Origin: Amoeboaphelidium occidentale
Taxonomy: Eukaryota > Aphelidiomycota > Aphelidea
Assembly: GCA_023515795.1 (NCBI GenBank)
Contig: JALGPX010000063.1
Span: forward strand, 6,285-56,271
Direction: 5' to 3'
Length of the DNA stretch: 49,987 nucleotides
In this document: positions 30,128 through 39,025 of the stretch, piece by piece
Layout: each line of letters starts with the position of its first letter
Position numbering within the stretch: the first letter of the stretch is position 1
Notes under the pieces: model-generated
What the model saw: only the letters and a program-made list of their open reading frames with translations
Told to the model about the DNA's origin: nothing
Database searches by the model: none
Program-made: the position numbers and the translations under genes

Positions 30128-30784
30128 TTAGATTAAATTAAGTAGCATAACTGCAATTAGAAATGCCAAAGTAGAAACTGAGGGAAGATTAAGAGCTGCC
30201 TTACTGACAACTGGAGGAGGTTGAGTGGTGTTTCCATTGTTTGTGCCTTCATCAACGTTATTGTTTGTGCCATCATCATTGTTGTTGTTATTATTGTTGT
30301 TGGTATCATCATCATCGATTGTAACTCCTTGATCAAACTCAGAACCCTTGAACTTCATTCCAAAGTAACCACTTCTTGAAGTGAAATCAGCAGATCTGAA
30401 TTCCAACTGATAGTACTTGCTAGACTTTAAACCTTTTCCTTTGAAATCTTTTGCTGCATCAACCCACCAGCAGCTGCATTTCTGAGCAATCATAGAGAAT
30501 GAACCCAAAAGTTTCATATCAACTTTGAATTTATCGTTGACTAGAACAACATCAACTAGCGGACCCTCCTCTGCCAACTTCTTGTATTTTAACTGTGCAC
30601 CATTAGGGATCTTATCATCATAAAGAATAGTAATGCCACCAAATGGGGTCTCTGTGGTTTCAGCAAAATTATTTCCAACTTTTAACCATTGAATAGGAGC
30701 ATCATCCTTGTTTGTAGCAACACTCGTGCTAACATTAGCAGAAACAGCAGATAAAGCCAAAGCGAAGATAGAAGCCAAGATCAT
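30128..30784 (-). CDS. Secreted, probably GPI-anchored protein
   Basis: From ATG 30784 the protein has 218 residues; an upstream in-frame Met at 30880 would hide the signal peptide, so I choose 30784. The signal peptide is MILASIFALALSAVSA. A ~130-residue domain follows, with QKCSCWWVD (two Cys) and strand-rich sequence (GGITILYDD, YYQLEFRSADF). A Thr/Asn/Asp-rich spacer (about 160-195, with an asparagine run) leads to a C-terminal hydrophobic tail (VSTLAFLIAVMLLNLI). Spacer plus tail is a GPI-attachment signal. The folded domain is not one I recognise; a carbohydrate-binding or wall protein is possible. TATATAAGG lies about 40 bp upstream. It ends convergently with the TM kinase. Confidence 0.7.
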   Translation of the reverse strand: MILASIFALALSAVSANVSTSVATNKDDAPIQWLKVGNNFAETTETPFGGITILYDDKIPNGAQLKYKKLAEEGPLVDVVLVNDKFKVDMKLLGSFSMIAQKCSCWWVDAAKDFKGKGLKSSKYYQLEFRSADFTSRSGYFGMKFKGSEFDQGVTIDDDDTNNNNNNNNDDGTNNNVDEGTNNGNTTQPPPVVSKAALNLPSVSTLAFLIAVMLLNLI

Positions 30785-30821
30785 CTTGATATTGAATAAG
30801 AAATAGAAATTGGGGCGCTCC

Positions 30822-30830
30822 TTATATATC
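30822..30830 (-). promoter_or_regulatory. TATA box of the GPI-type protein gene
   Basis: On the minus strand the region reads GATATATAAGGAG, with the TATA element about 40 bp before the ATG at 30784. This suggests a strong promoter with a very short leader. Confidence 0.5.
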
Positions 30831-31044
30831 CCAAACCTTGCGCATATTTTGGCATCACAAGCAGCATGACTGCCAATCATATCGTGTTGCTATGCCAATT
30901 AGTTACACCTATTCTTAAACTGTGATACTAAACGCCGTGCATAGCGTCAGTGATCTGAAAATGGCATAGTTTGTACCACACTGACGTAGCCAGAAGCATC
31001 AAACTCAATCTCATCGTCAATTTTTCTTTTTTCAAAGGTCGAGC

Positions 31045-31745
31045 ATGACATCCACTGTACCAACAACAGAAGAACCAACCAAGGAGAAGGAAACCGTCGC
31101 AAAAGAAGAAACCGCAGAAGCTGCAGGGGTGAGTCGACCTATTCCATTTGTTAATTAACTTCCATAGGAGGACGAGGCCGTCGAAGAAAGCGTCGATGTC
31201 CACTTTGAGCCTGTGATTAAGTTGGAAAAGGAAGTGGAAGTCAAGACACACGAAGAAGAAGAAGCTGTCGTATTTAAAATGTAACTAACTTAGCTCACAT
31301 GTTTCTTATTTGTAGGAGAGCCAAAATGTTCAGAAGAGTTGATGATGAATGGAAGGAGCGTGGTACCGGTGATGTGCGCTTTCTGCAGCACTTGAAGTCA
31401 AAGAAGGTCCGATTAGTTATGCGCCGAGACCAGACACACAAAGTCTGCGCTAATCATTATTTGACCTCTGAAATCGTATTAACGCCAAATGTCGGTTCTG
31501 ATCGTTCGTGGGTTTACAAATGCTCAGCAGAATTCTCTGAAGGCGAAGCACGGGAAGAAACTTTGGCCATCAGATTCGCAAACTCTGAGAACGCTCAGAA
31601 GTTCAAGGCCAAGTTCGAAGAAGGACAGGGAATTAATAAGGAAGTTTCAGAGGGAAAAGAAGGCAAATTGATGGAAGCACTTGTAACAGCTGATGGTAAA
31701 AAGGAAGATACCAAAGAAGGTTCCTCTTCCTCTGAAGCCAAATAA
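31045..31745 (+). CDS. YRB1: Ran-binding protein 1 (RanBP1/Yrb1)
   Basis: Exons 31045-31128, 31168-31280 and 31316-31745 flank introns of 39 and 35 nt and give 208 residues. The acidic N-terminus ([16 protein letters not shown]) precedes the Ran-binding domain. [19 protein letters not shown] and [18 protein letters not shown] are the family signature. Intron 2 splits the Met of FKMRAK, and splicing restores it exactly. The C-terminal tail is Glu/Lys-rich. The protein binds Ran-GTP and helps RanGAP release importin complexes in the cytoplasm. It precedes Dom34 on the same strand by 57 bp, but co-transcription is not implied. Confidence 0.95.
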
Positions 31746-31802
31746 GTGGTAATAAAATGAGCATCTTTTGATTTTGTAATAATTCTACTAAGAAGAATCT
31801 TG

Positions 31803-32939
31803 ATGAAACTTATATCTAAAAACATTGACAAGAATGCTAACGGAGTAGTGAAGTTATGCCCAGAGGATTCGGAAGACATGTGGCACATTTATAATTTGCT
31901 AAGACATGGCGATAATATCAAGGCTACTACAGTTAGGCGAATACAATCGGAATCAGCTACAGGTTCAGTGGATTCGCATCGTGTTAAGTTGACGCTTACG
32001 GTCGCAGTTGAGGATGTTTTCTTTGATACTCAGGCTGGCGCATTGAGAATTAATGGAAGAGTAACGGAAGAGAATCAGCATGTTAAGATGGGAAGTTATC
32101 ACACGATAGATTTAGAAGAGAACAGGAATGTACAAATTATTAAACAGGAATGGGATTCTCTTGATTTGAGTCGACTTAGGGATGCATGCGATGTTGCAAA
32201 AAAGGCTGAAGTTGCTGCTGTGGTAATGGAAGAAGGATTATCAAATGTTTGCTTGTTAACGGAGAATATGACGATTGTTCGCCAGAGAATTGAAGTGAAT
32301 ATTCCAAAGAAGCGTAAAGGATCCACCAATAGCACCGATAAAGCAATGGAGAAGTTCTATGATCAGACTTATCAGGCTCTTCTGAAGAATGTTGACTTTG
32401 GTGTTGTTAAGGTTATGTTGATTGCGTCGCCTGGTTTCTACAAGGAAAAGTTTCTAGAGTTTATACTAAGAGAGGCGCAGAAGAATGAGAATAAGATGAT
32501 ACTTTCTAATCGGGATAAGTTCCTGTTGGTTAATTGCTCATCTGGTCACAAGGCATCGTTAGATGAGGCATTAAAGGATGAGAGAGTACAGAAGCGATTA
32601 TCTGAAACAAAGTACGCACAAGAGATAAGAGCTTTGGAAGAATTCTTTAGTGTTCTGAACGATAATCCTGATAAGGCGTTTTATGGTTTGAAACATGTTC
32701 AGAAAGCTAATGAGCTCGGTGCTATCAAAACTCTTCTTTTGACTGATAAGTTATTCAAGTCTATTGATGTTCCTACAAGAAAAAAGTATATTGAAATTGT
32801 TGAAACAGTGAAGCAATTGGGTGGAAATGTATTTATATTCTCCAGCCTTCATGTCTCTGGAGAACAACTTGATCAATTCACAGGTTGCGCGGCTGTTCTG
32901 AAGTTTCCGTGTCCTCAAATCGAAGACGAAATAGACTGA
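31803..32939 (+). CDS. DOM34: Dom34/Pelota ribosome-rescue factor
   Basis: Single-exon frame of 378 residues. The N-terminal Sm-like domain contains CPEDSEDMWHIYNLL, HGDNIKATTVRRIQ and ENQHVKMGSYHTIDLE. The central eRF1-like domain has AAVVMEEGLSNVCLLTENM and IEVNIPKKRKG, without the GGQ motif that release factors carry. The C-terminal domain has DKAFYGLKHVQKANELGAIKTLLLTD. The protein works with Hbs1 and Rli1/ABCE1 to split stalled ribosomes. Length matches the family. A preceding in-frame TTG is not the start. Confidence 0.95.
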   Translation: MKLISKNIDKNANGVVKLCPEDSEDMWHIYNLLRHGDNIKATTVRRIQSESATGSVDSHRVKLTLTVAVEDVFFDTQAGALRINGRVTEENQHVKMGSYHTIDLEENRNVQIIKQEWDSLDLSRLRDACDVAKKAEVAAVVMEEGLSNVCLLTENMTIVRQRIEVNIPKKRKGSTNSTDKAMEKFYDQTYQALLKNVDFGVVKVMLIASPGFYKEKFLEFILREAQKNENKMILSNRDKFLLVNCSSGHKASLDEALKDERVQKRLSETKYAQEIRALEEFFSVLNDNPDKAFYGLKHVQKANELGAIKTLLLTDKLFKSIDVPTRKKYIEIVETVKQLGGNVFIFSSLHVSGEQLDQFTGCAAVLKFPCPQIEDEID

Positions 32940-33284
32940 CAAGCTGAATAGAAAGTATAATGTTTGATCATAAAAGTTGGGTTTTCATGTCGTACTTCAT
33001 AAACATTTTTATGACGATCTCAAACACGCTTTTCAACAATAACTTGGCCGCACTAATAAACACCAATGCACAATTGCATGCAATTTCCCTAATGCCAAGA
33101 CATTTTGACACGTTTCAAGCTTGCGACGCTAACTGAAATCGAATCAGGGCGCGGTAAATTATTGTGAAACGAAGTGTCGATCACCATGATTCTAATTGGT
33201 GCAACCATGTCAAATTAGGTTTGACACGCCACATGTTTCAGATTTTTTTAGATTTCCTAACCATCAATATCAATTTACCTCGTA
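32940..33284. other. Intergenic upstream of C2H2 gene, palindrome-rich
   Basis: This 345-bp gap contains no coding frame. It has a perfect 14-bp palindrome at 33072-33085, TTTGACACG at 33104-33112, and a seven-bp-arm inverted repeat at 33208-33226 whose right half is again TTTGACACG-like. A poly-T tract with TTTTTTTAG near 33244-33251 could be a leader-intron acceptor. Confidence 0.45.
33208..33226. promoter_or_regulatory. Inverted repeat TGTCAAA-n5-TTTGACA
   Basis: Perfect seven-bp arms around TTAGG lie about 60 bp before the ATG of the C2H2 gene. A second TTTGACACG half-site lies at 33104-33112. This arrangement resembles a dimeric transcription-factor site, but the factor is unknown. Confidence 0.4.
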
Positions 33285-33929
33285 ATGAGACTCAGTTTAT
33301 TATTAAACAACGAAGCCGACTATATTGAAAACAATCATGAAACAAGGAGCGCAATTGAAACATCTGCATGTTCGTCACCTCTGAGCATACTAGCTAATGT
33401 AGCTATGCCTAAGGGACTTCAGCAGGATAATGGTGAATCAGAAGGATTGTTACCTATTCCAAACTCCAAACAGGTGTCTATCGGTAATGAAACATCAGAA
33501 ACACGACAAGTCTCAAAAGAACAACAAGATCCAGTCAAGCTTCCGTCGTTTCAAGCACTCACATCTTTTCGGCCAAGATTATATTGTGGTACAAAGCGTG
33601 GCTTGTCAGATATAGAAGAACATGAAAAAGGAATTCGAAACTCACTCTCAGCTTCATCTTCTCGATCAGCTTCTGCAGATTCAAGAGTTTCTTCATCTAT
33701 TCAACGAAAACCTGATGTCACAAACGACAACAATAAGTTCAAATGTCCACACATAAACTGTCCAGCATCATTCAAGAACGAAAGCCATTTGAAAAGGCAT
33801 TACTTGAAACACACTGGATACAAACCACATGCTTGCCCTTATGTTGGCTGCATCAAACGATGCTCTAGAAGGGACAATTTAATCCAGCATATTCGAAATG
33901 TTCACCAAAAACATCGAGGTAGTCATTGA
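33285..33929 (+). CDS. C2H2 zinc-finger transcription factor, two fingers
   Basis: Frame of 214 residues. The first ~150 residues are disordered (Ser, Gln, Asp). Two C-terminal fingers follow: CPHINCPASF...HLKRHYLKH and CPYVGCIKRCSRRDN...HIRNVH, each with C-x4-C spacing and H-x3-5-H. The TGYKPHA linker is a canonical C2H2 linker. This finger pair with SRRDN in the second finger recurs in the protein at 41562-42557, so the two are related. It is probably a sequence-specific regulator, with no clear named orthologue. It ends 26 bp from the convergent DUG2 stop. Palindromes in its promoter may be binding sites for itself or its relative. Confidence 0.7.
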   Translation: MRLSLLLNNEADYIENNHETRSAIETSACSSPLSILANVAMPKGLQQDNGESEGLLPIPNSKQVSIGNETSETRQVSKEQQDPVKLPSFQALTSFRPRLYCGTKRGLSDIEEHEKGIRNSLSASSSRSASADSRVSSSIQRKPDVTNDNNKFKCPHINCPASFKNESHLKRHYLKHTGYKPHACPYVGCIKRCSRRDNLIQHIRNVHQKHRGSH

Positions 33930-33955
33930 TAATATAAGAAAAATATTAGAACCAA

Positions 33956-35534
33956 TTATTCTTCAGTACTAGAAAGCTCCGCTGCTCTTGAAATGAAATT
34001 TTGTAGAATATTCTTTCCTTTTGTTAAATTCCTATACCTTATCCTTTCGTTAGGCAAATGTGCATTATCAGATGCTTGTCCAAGTGGAATATGAACAACA
34101 GGAGCTTGAAAGTACTTTTCCAGAAATGACACTACAGGATTTGATCCTCCTTCCCTAACAAACCAAGGCTCTGTTCCCCATTCATCCTTGACAACATTAG
34201 CAGCTAATTTGTAGTACTTGTCATTCAGATCAGCTAGCCACCAGTCTGAAGCATGTGTCTGTTCAATAGTCAATTCATTAGTGGTATTCATTTTGCGGTA
34301 ACATTCTAGGAGATGCGATTTGAAACAATCAAATACATGTTCAACTGTTTGATCAGGCACAATTCTCATACTTACAACAGCAGTACATTCTCTGGAAATC
34401 ACACCAGAAGCAGGATTACTACCGGTAATGGAGTGAATAGTCAGTGTCGGCCGAGCCCATCTTGAAATCAGTTTATCAGCATCAAAATTCAATTGGGTTG
34501 CCAACTTCACAATGTAATCCTTTTCTTTTTGACTTACTGGTCTCACTTGTGAATCGAATCCAGGAATTCCAACAGAACTCGAATTCACAATTTGTCCCAT
34601 TAAGTTTACCATCTGTTTCAGTGGTTCATCAACACCTCCACCAAAAACACCAGAATGTACATCAGATTTCAAGGAATTACTTGTGATTCTCAAACGACAA
34701 TGCACAACTCCCCGCATACCATACGTCAAAGTCGGACTCTGATCAGTTATCCAATAAGAATTACTCAACAAAATCAAATCAACTTTACCAATTTCTTCCC
34801 GATACTTGTTTACACATTCAATGAACCCTAAAGAACCTGATTCTTCTTCGCCTTCAACCAGAAATTTAACATTACACTGCAACTTCTTGTTATGATTTTC
34901 AAAACAAGTATTAGTTGTTGTATCATGCAATTCACTGACTGCATACAAGGCTGCCAATACTGGACCCTTATTATCAGACACACCCCTTCCATAATAATAA
35001 CCATCTTCACCAACCATCTTAAAAGGAGAATATTTCCAAAATCTTGCATTAACATCCTGAACATCATAGTGTCCATAAAACAAAATATTCAACGGAGGAG
35101 CAGTTTTAGTAGAAGTAGATTCAAAGGATGCATACACTATTGGATTCCGATCTTCTGCTCCTGCAAACATTTCAGTTATTGCACCAACTTCAGTAAAGAG
35201 ATTCTTTAAATACTTTGCTGCCTTTCTACAACTTTCTCTATGCTGAGCAGAATTACTTATAGACGGAAAAGAAACAAATTCTTCCAAACTTTTGAGCAAC
35301 GGTTCCACAACAACGTAATCTTCTTCGCCGCCTTCTCCTTCCTCTTCAACTAATGCATTAACAGAACCATAAGACTTTAAAAACAGCCTATTATTCAGTG
35401 AAGCAGTCGTAGTCCTTGTATGAGTTCTTGTCCTCAATGCATTAGGTACATGCCATAGTTTAATACTACAATCACTAGCCCCACTAACCAAATAATCCCC
35501 ACAATGCTTCAACACCATAACTGCTACATTGTCA

Positions 35535-35569
<35 letters not shown>

Positions 35570-37369
35570 TGGATGATGATGATGATGATGATCATTCATT
35601 ACTTGCACACACTCAAAGTGCCTATTCCATGCACGAATTGTCCCATCAGCAGAAGCAGAAAATACCAACTGTTCCATACCACACAACGACAGAACATCAT
35701 CTGTATGCCCCATCAGAGTCCTGATACACTGAAACATTTCCAAATCATAAACTTTAATTTCCCCACCCTGACAAGCACAATACAATAAACCATCCTTAAC
35801 AAGTAAACCAAGAATACTTCCACCAGAAGAACCAGAAGAAGATGACGTCACATCTAATTGCTTCACCAAAACAGGTCTATAACAATTTCCATCAGAATCA
35901 AAAGACCAAATCTTTACTGTACCATCCCCACTCCCACTAAACAAACACAATCCTCCATCTCTGGACAAATACCCACTCGTTAAACAATAAATGAATCCAT
36001 AGTGACAATTCCTAATAACACAATCATTCATTACACAATAGGAAGATTCTACTTCTTCCTGTTCCTGTTCCTTTAATTCAAAGAAACGACTCTTTTCCTT
36101 TCGCTTTATAATTTCCTGTTTCATTTTGTCTTTACATAATTCTCCCTTTCTTGATAAATTAAACCACTGAAGATTTGTACTTTTACTTCCAATAAAAAGA
36201 ATCAAATCTTTTGTTGTTGTTGTTGTAGAAGAAGAAGATGAAGAAGAGAAATGTTCCATTAAATTTAGAGATAAAACATTTCCTGAATTTGATTGTAAAT
36301 GAATTGAATATGAAAACACAACAACAACAACAACTTCTTCTTCTTCTGATGAATCTTCTTCTGATGATGAATCTTCTTTAAGAGAAAAAGAAATTTCAAA
36401 ACAATTTACAATTCCTCCTTCCAATCCAGCAAACAACAACAATTTTAATTCATCATTATCATTATCATTATCATTAGAAGTAGATGATGAGTCATCACTT
36501 TCATAAACAATCAACGACAATATTGCGCCACCATTTCTTCCTTTTCCATTAATACTCTTTAACAATTCAAAAGTCTTTTTATTCCAAATGTGAATATTTC
36601 CATTCTGAGTTCCTCCAAATAATAATTCCTTCTTTTCAAAAGAGGANCTTCTTCTGATGAATCTTCTTTAAGAGAAAAAGAAATTTCAAAACAATTTACA
36701 ATTCCTCCTTCCAATCCAGCAAACAACAACAATTTTAATTCATTATCATCATTATCATTATCATTATCATTATCATTATCATTAGAAGAAGATGATGAGT
36801 CATCACTTTCATAAACAATCAACGACAATATTGCGCCACCATTTCTTCCTTTTCCATTAATACTCTTTAACAATTCAAAAGTCTTNTGATGAATCTTCTT
36901 TAAGAGAAAAAGAAATTTCAAAACAATTTACAATTCCTCCTTCCAATCCAGCAAACAACAACAATTTTAATTCATCATTATCATTATCATTATCATTAGA
37001 AGTAGATGATGAGTCATCACTTTCATAAACAATCAACGACAATATTGCGCCACCATTTCTTCCTTTTCCATTAATACTCTTTAACAATTCAAAAGTCTTT
37101 TTATTCCAAATGTGAATATTTCCATTCTGAGTTCCTCCAAATAATAATTCCTTCTTTTCAAAAGAGGATAAACTTAAAACTGTTGATTTTGGATTTGTTA
37201 GTGTGTGAGTGCAGAAGCAGTTTAATGGAGGGACGATTGAAGCAGAAGCAGCAACAGAAGGGCTTTTTATCATATTGATTTTAATAAGAGATTTGCTTTT
37301 TGAATTGTTGTTGAAGAAAAAAAAAGTAGTTGTTGTTGTTGTTGTTGTTTTAGTTGTTGTTGCAATCAT
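33956..37369 (-). CDS. DUG2: DUG2-type WD40-M20 peptidase, assembly-duplicated N-terminus
   Basis: The open frame runs from 33956 to the N at 36646, and the N-terminus continues in the piece 36887-37369, which repeats 282 bp exactly; a third redundant piece is 36648-36885. The probable start is MIKSPSV (about 37273) or the Met at 37369. WD40 blades come first (GGTQNGNIHIWNKKTFELL, SGSGDGTVKIWSFDSDG, HTDDVLSLCGMEQLVFSASA). The M20 peptidase follows with FYGHYDVQ, YYYGRGVSDNKG, FLVEGEEESGS, TDQSPTLTYGMRG and SDNAHLPNERI, so the two-metal ligands are present. Dug2 works with Dug3 (and Dug1) in glutathione breakdown outside the gamma-glutamyl pathway. WD40 plus M20 is a fungal arrangement. It ends convergently with a C2H2 gene. 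Confidence 0.88.
35531..35592. repeat. Coding microsatellites (NDND run and His run) in DUG2
   Basis: A (GTCGTT)n run is followed by a (GAT)n run. On the coding strand they give a His run followed by alternating Asn-Asp. They sit in a surface loop between WD40 blades. Confidence 0.7.
36365..37168. repeat. Three copies of DUG2 N-terminal segment around two single Ns
   Basis: Positions 36365-36646 and 36887-37168 look identical over 282 bp. Between them 36648-36885 repeats the same region but carries 18 extra bases of (ATTATC) repeat and at least one base change, so it is a second allele. The Ns are at 36647 and 36886. The arrangement fits one locus from which two overlapping contig ends and one alternative-allele contig were chained together. 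Confidence 0.88.
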
Positions 37370-37784
37370 GATTGGGATTGCGCACTTGATTCAAGCCTCT
37401 TTAATTATTTTATAATTTACCACCCCTCCCGAAACATCAACTGAATCGTATACAGTTTTATATCTGCATCAAAGTATGTCCAGAATCTATCTTCTTGTCT
37501 CTTGTCTATTTCTGATNACAGAAGGGCTTTTTATCATATTGATTTTAATAAGAGATTTGCTTTTTGAATTGTTGTTGAAGAAAAAAAGTAGTTGTTGTTG
37601 TTGTTGTTGTTGTTGTTTTAGTTGTTGTTGCAATCATGATTGGGATTGCGCGCTTGATTCAAGCCTCTTTAATTATTTTATAATTTACCACCCCTCCCGA
37701 AACATCAGCTGAATCGTATACAGTTTTATATCTGCATCAAAGTATGTCCAGAATCTATCTTCTTGTCTCTTGTCTATTTCTGAT
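37254..37784. repeat. Direct near-identical copies around single N (37517)
   Basis: Positions 37254-37516 (263 bp) and 37518-37784 (267 bp) match, with a different number of GTT repeats and at least one SNP. They cover the DUG2 leader and the 3' end of SF3A2. A further allelic join is the simplest reading; SF3A2 then ends only about 50 bp from the DUG2 leader. Confidence 0.85.
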
Positions 37785-38362
37785 GATTGGATCTTGATTG
37801 CAATTGTTTCATATGGTTCTGCTGCTACTAGTAAATATTGGTAATTCTTGTCTGGTGTTTCTATGCGTTGTTCATATGCGCTCATGAATCTTACCAAGGG
37901 TTTCTGTCCTTCTGCGATTTGTGGGTAATGGATTTGTACTAATAAACCTAATTGGTTCAGTATAGGATCTTTAATCTTGATGATTTTGAATCCAGGTCTG
38001 CCAATTTTTACAAATGATTTCAATTGGGTTGTCGTTGTTGTTGTTGTTGTTGTTGCTGTTATAGATGAGGAAGGACCGTGCTGTTGGTGCTGTTGATCCC
38101 TTGCTGCTCTTCGCTTCAAATTGTCCTGATGCTTCTTTCCCTGTGTATGCGATAGATATGATCCTTCATTGGAGTGTAGCGTAAGGCATAGTTTACACTC
38201 ATACGATCCCAAATGGTTCTTCATAAAGTACGGATCCTTTGCTAAATCAATGACTTCCAGTGCCAATAGTCGCTGTCTCTCTCTGCGGCTGATTTCCTGG
38301 TCCTGAAAGGAAGCAACACCTCCGGAGCCGGGTTTAGATCCTTCTCTATTCTGAAAGTCCAT
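37685..38362 (-). CDS. SF3A2: Splicing factor 3A subunit 2 (SF3A2/Prp11)
   Basis: From ATG 38362 (MDFQNREGSKPG) the protein has 225 residues; the upstream in-frame extension to 38407 lies within the divergent SDHAF1 start and is not used. Signature blocks are GGVASFQDQEISRRERQRLL, the matrin/U1-type zinc finger SYECKLCLTLHSNEGSYLSH with KKHQDNL, IGRPGFKIIKIKDP and YPQIAEGQKPLVRFMSAYEQ. A Thr run is encoded by GTT repeats at about 38029-38060. SF3A2 joins SF3A1 and SF3A3 in U2 snRNP and helps recognise the branch site. The 3' end is repeated at 37421-37516 by an assembly join. Confidence 0.95.
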   Translation of the reverse strand: MDFQNREGSKPGSGGVASFQDQEISRRERQRLLALEVIDLAKDPYFMKNHLGSYECKLCLTLHSNEGSYLSHTQGKKHQDNLKRRAARDQQHQQHGPSSSITATTTTTTTTTQLKSFVKIGRPGFKIIKIKDPILNQLGLLVQIHYPQIAEGQKPLVRFMSAYEQRIETPDKNYQYLLVAAEPYETIAIKIQSSEIDKRQEDRFWTYFDADIKLYTIQLMFREGW

Positions 38363-38401
38363 TTCTTTATTTCGAGTTGAAAAAGAAAAGATTGAGTGGT
38401 G

Positions 38402-38757
38402 ATGCAAAAGTCAAATCTGCAGAGACAAGTTTTGCAGTTTTACAGGGAATGCTTAAAGCAGATACAACAGGGAAAGCAAAAAGTAACAATTATTATTATC
38501 TGCGTCTAGGGATTGCTGATTATTTTTTAAAGGAGTATCAGGGAAATTGGTATGCTTTTGTTAGGGATCAGTTTGAAAGGAATCGACATATATCACGTGT
38601 TAATATTACAGAAATAGAGTACATGTTACGCTTAGGAAGGAAGTCGTTTGATCAGATGAAATCAGATTCATGCAAGAATGTTAGGCCAAAGAGGCAGCTA
38701 ACAGGAATATGGAAATCGCACATGGAACGGCAGGGGAATGCTGCTAAGAAGATTTAG
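38402..38757 (+). CDS. SDHAF1: Succinate dehydrogenase assembly factor 1 (LYR protein)
   Basis: Exons 38402-38482 and 38533-38757 flank a 50-nt intron (GTAACA...TTAAAG) and give 101 residues. Exon 1 encodes MQKSNLQRQVLQFYRECLKQ, whose QFYR is the LYR motif variant. Exon 2 continues with FVRDQFERNRHISRVNITEI and EYMLRLGRKSFDQMKS, the SDHAF1 signature. Another frame is open across the intron, which hides the first exon. The factor helps insert iron-sulphur clusters into the SDHB subunit in the mitochondrial matrix. The start is 39 bp from the divergent SF3A2 start. The C-terminus (GIWKSHMERQGN) is a family-like amphipathic end. Confidence 0.85.
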
Positions 38758-39025
38758 TTGATTTTTCTAATAAATTCAAAGATAAAGTTTTCCTATCTCG
38801 CTCGCTCGGTCTTGTGCTTGTTGGTTGGTTTGACAAGATTCCCAGCTTGCGATTGTTTCAAGATCCTTTTGGGAACCTTTTCGCAACAACTTCAGAAGAA
38901 GCACTCTTTCATACACACACACACACAACTATATCCGTTGTCGCCTTGCAAAAGAGATCTATCGTTTCGTTAAAGTTGAACAAGAACCGGAATCCCATAG
39001 TCTATTTACAGAGATCTTTCCAAAG

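Noticed and set aside
36365-37168. A satellite or gene-family expansion at the DUG2 locus
   Set aside because: Two of the three copies are identical and all abut single Ns, so contig overlap plus an alternative allele is sufficient.
37209-37415. Valine-run frame on the plus strand
   Set aside because: It is the complement of GTT microsatellites in the DUG2 leader, low complexity and antisense.
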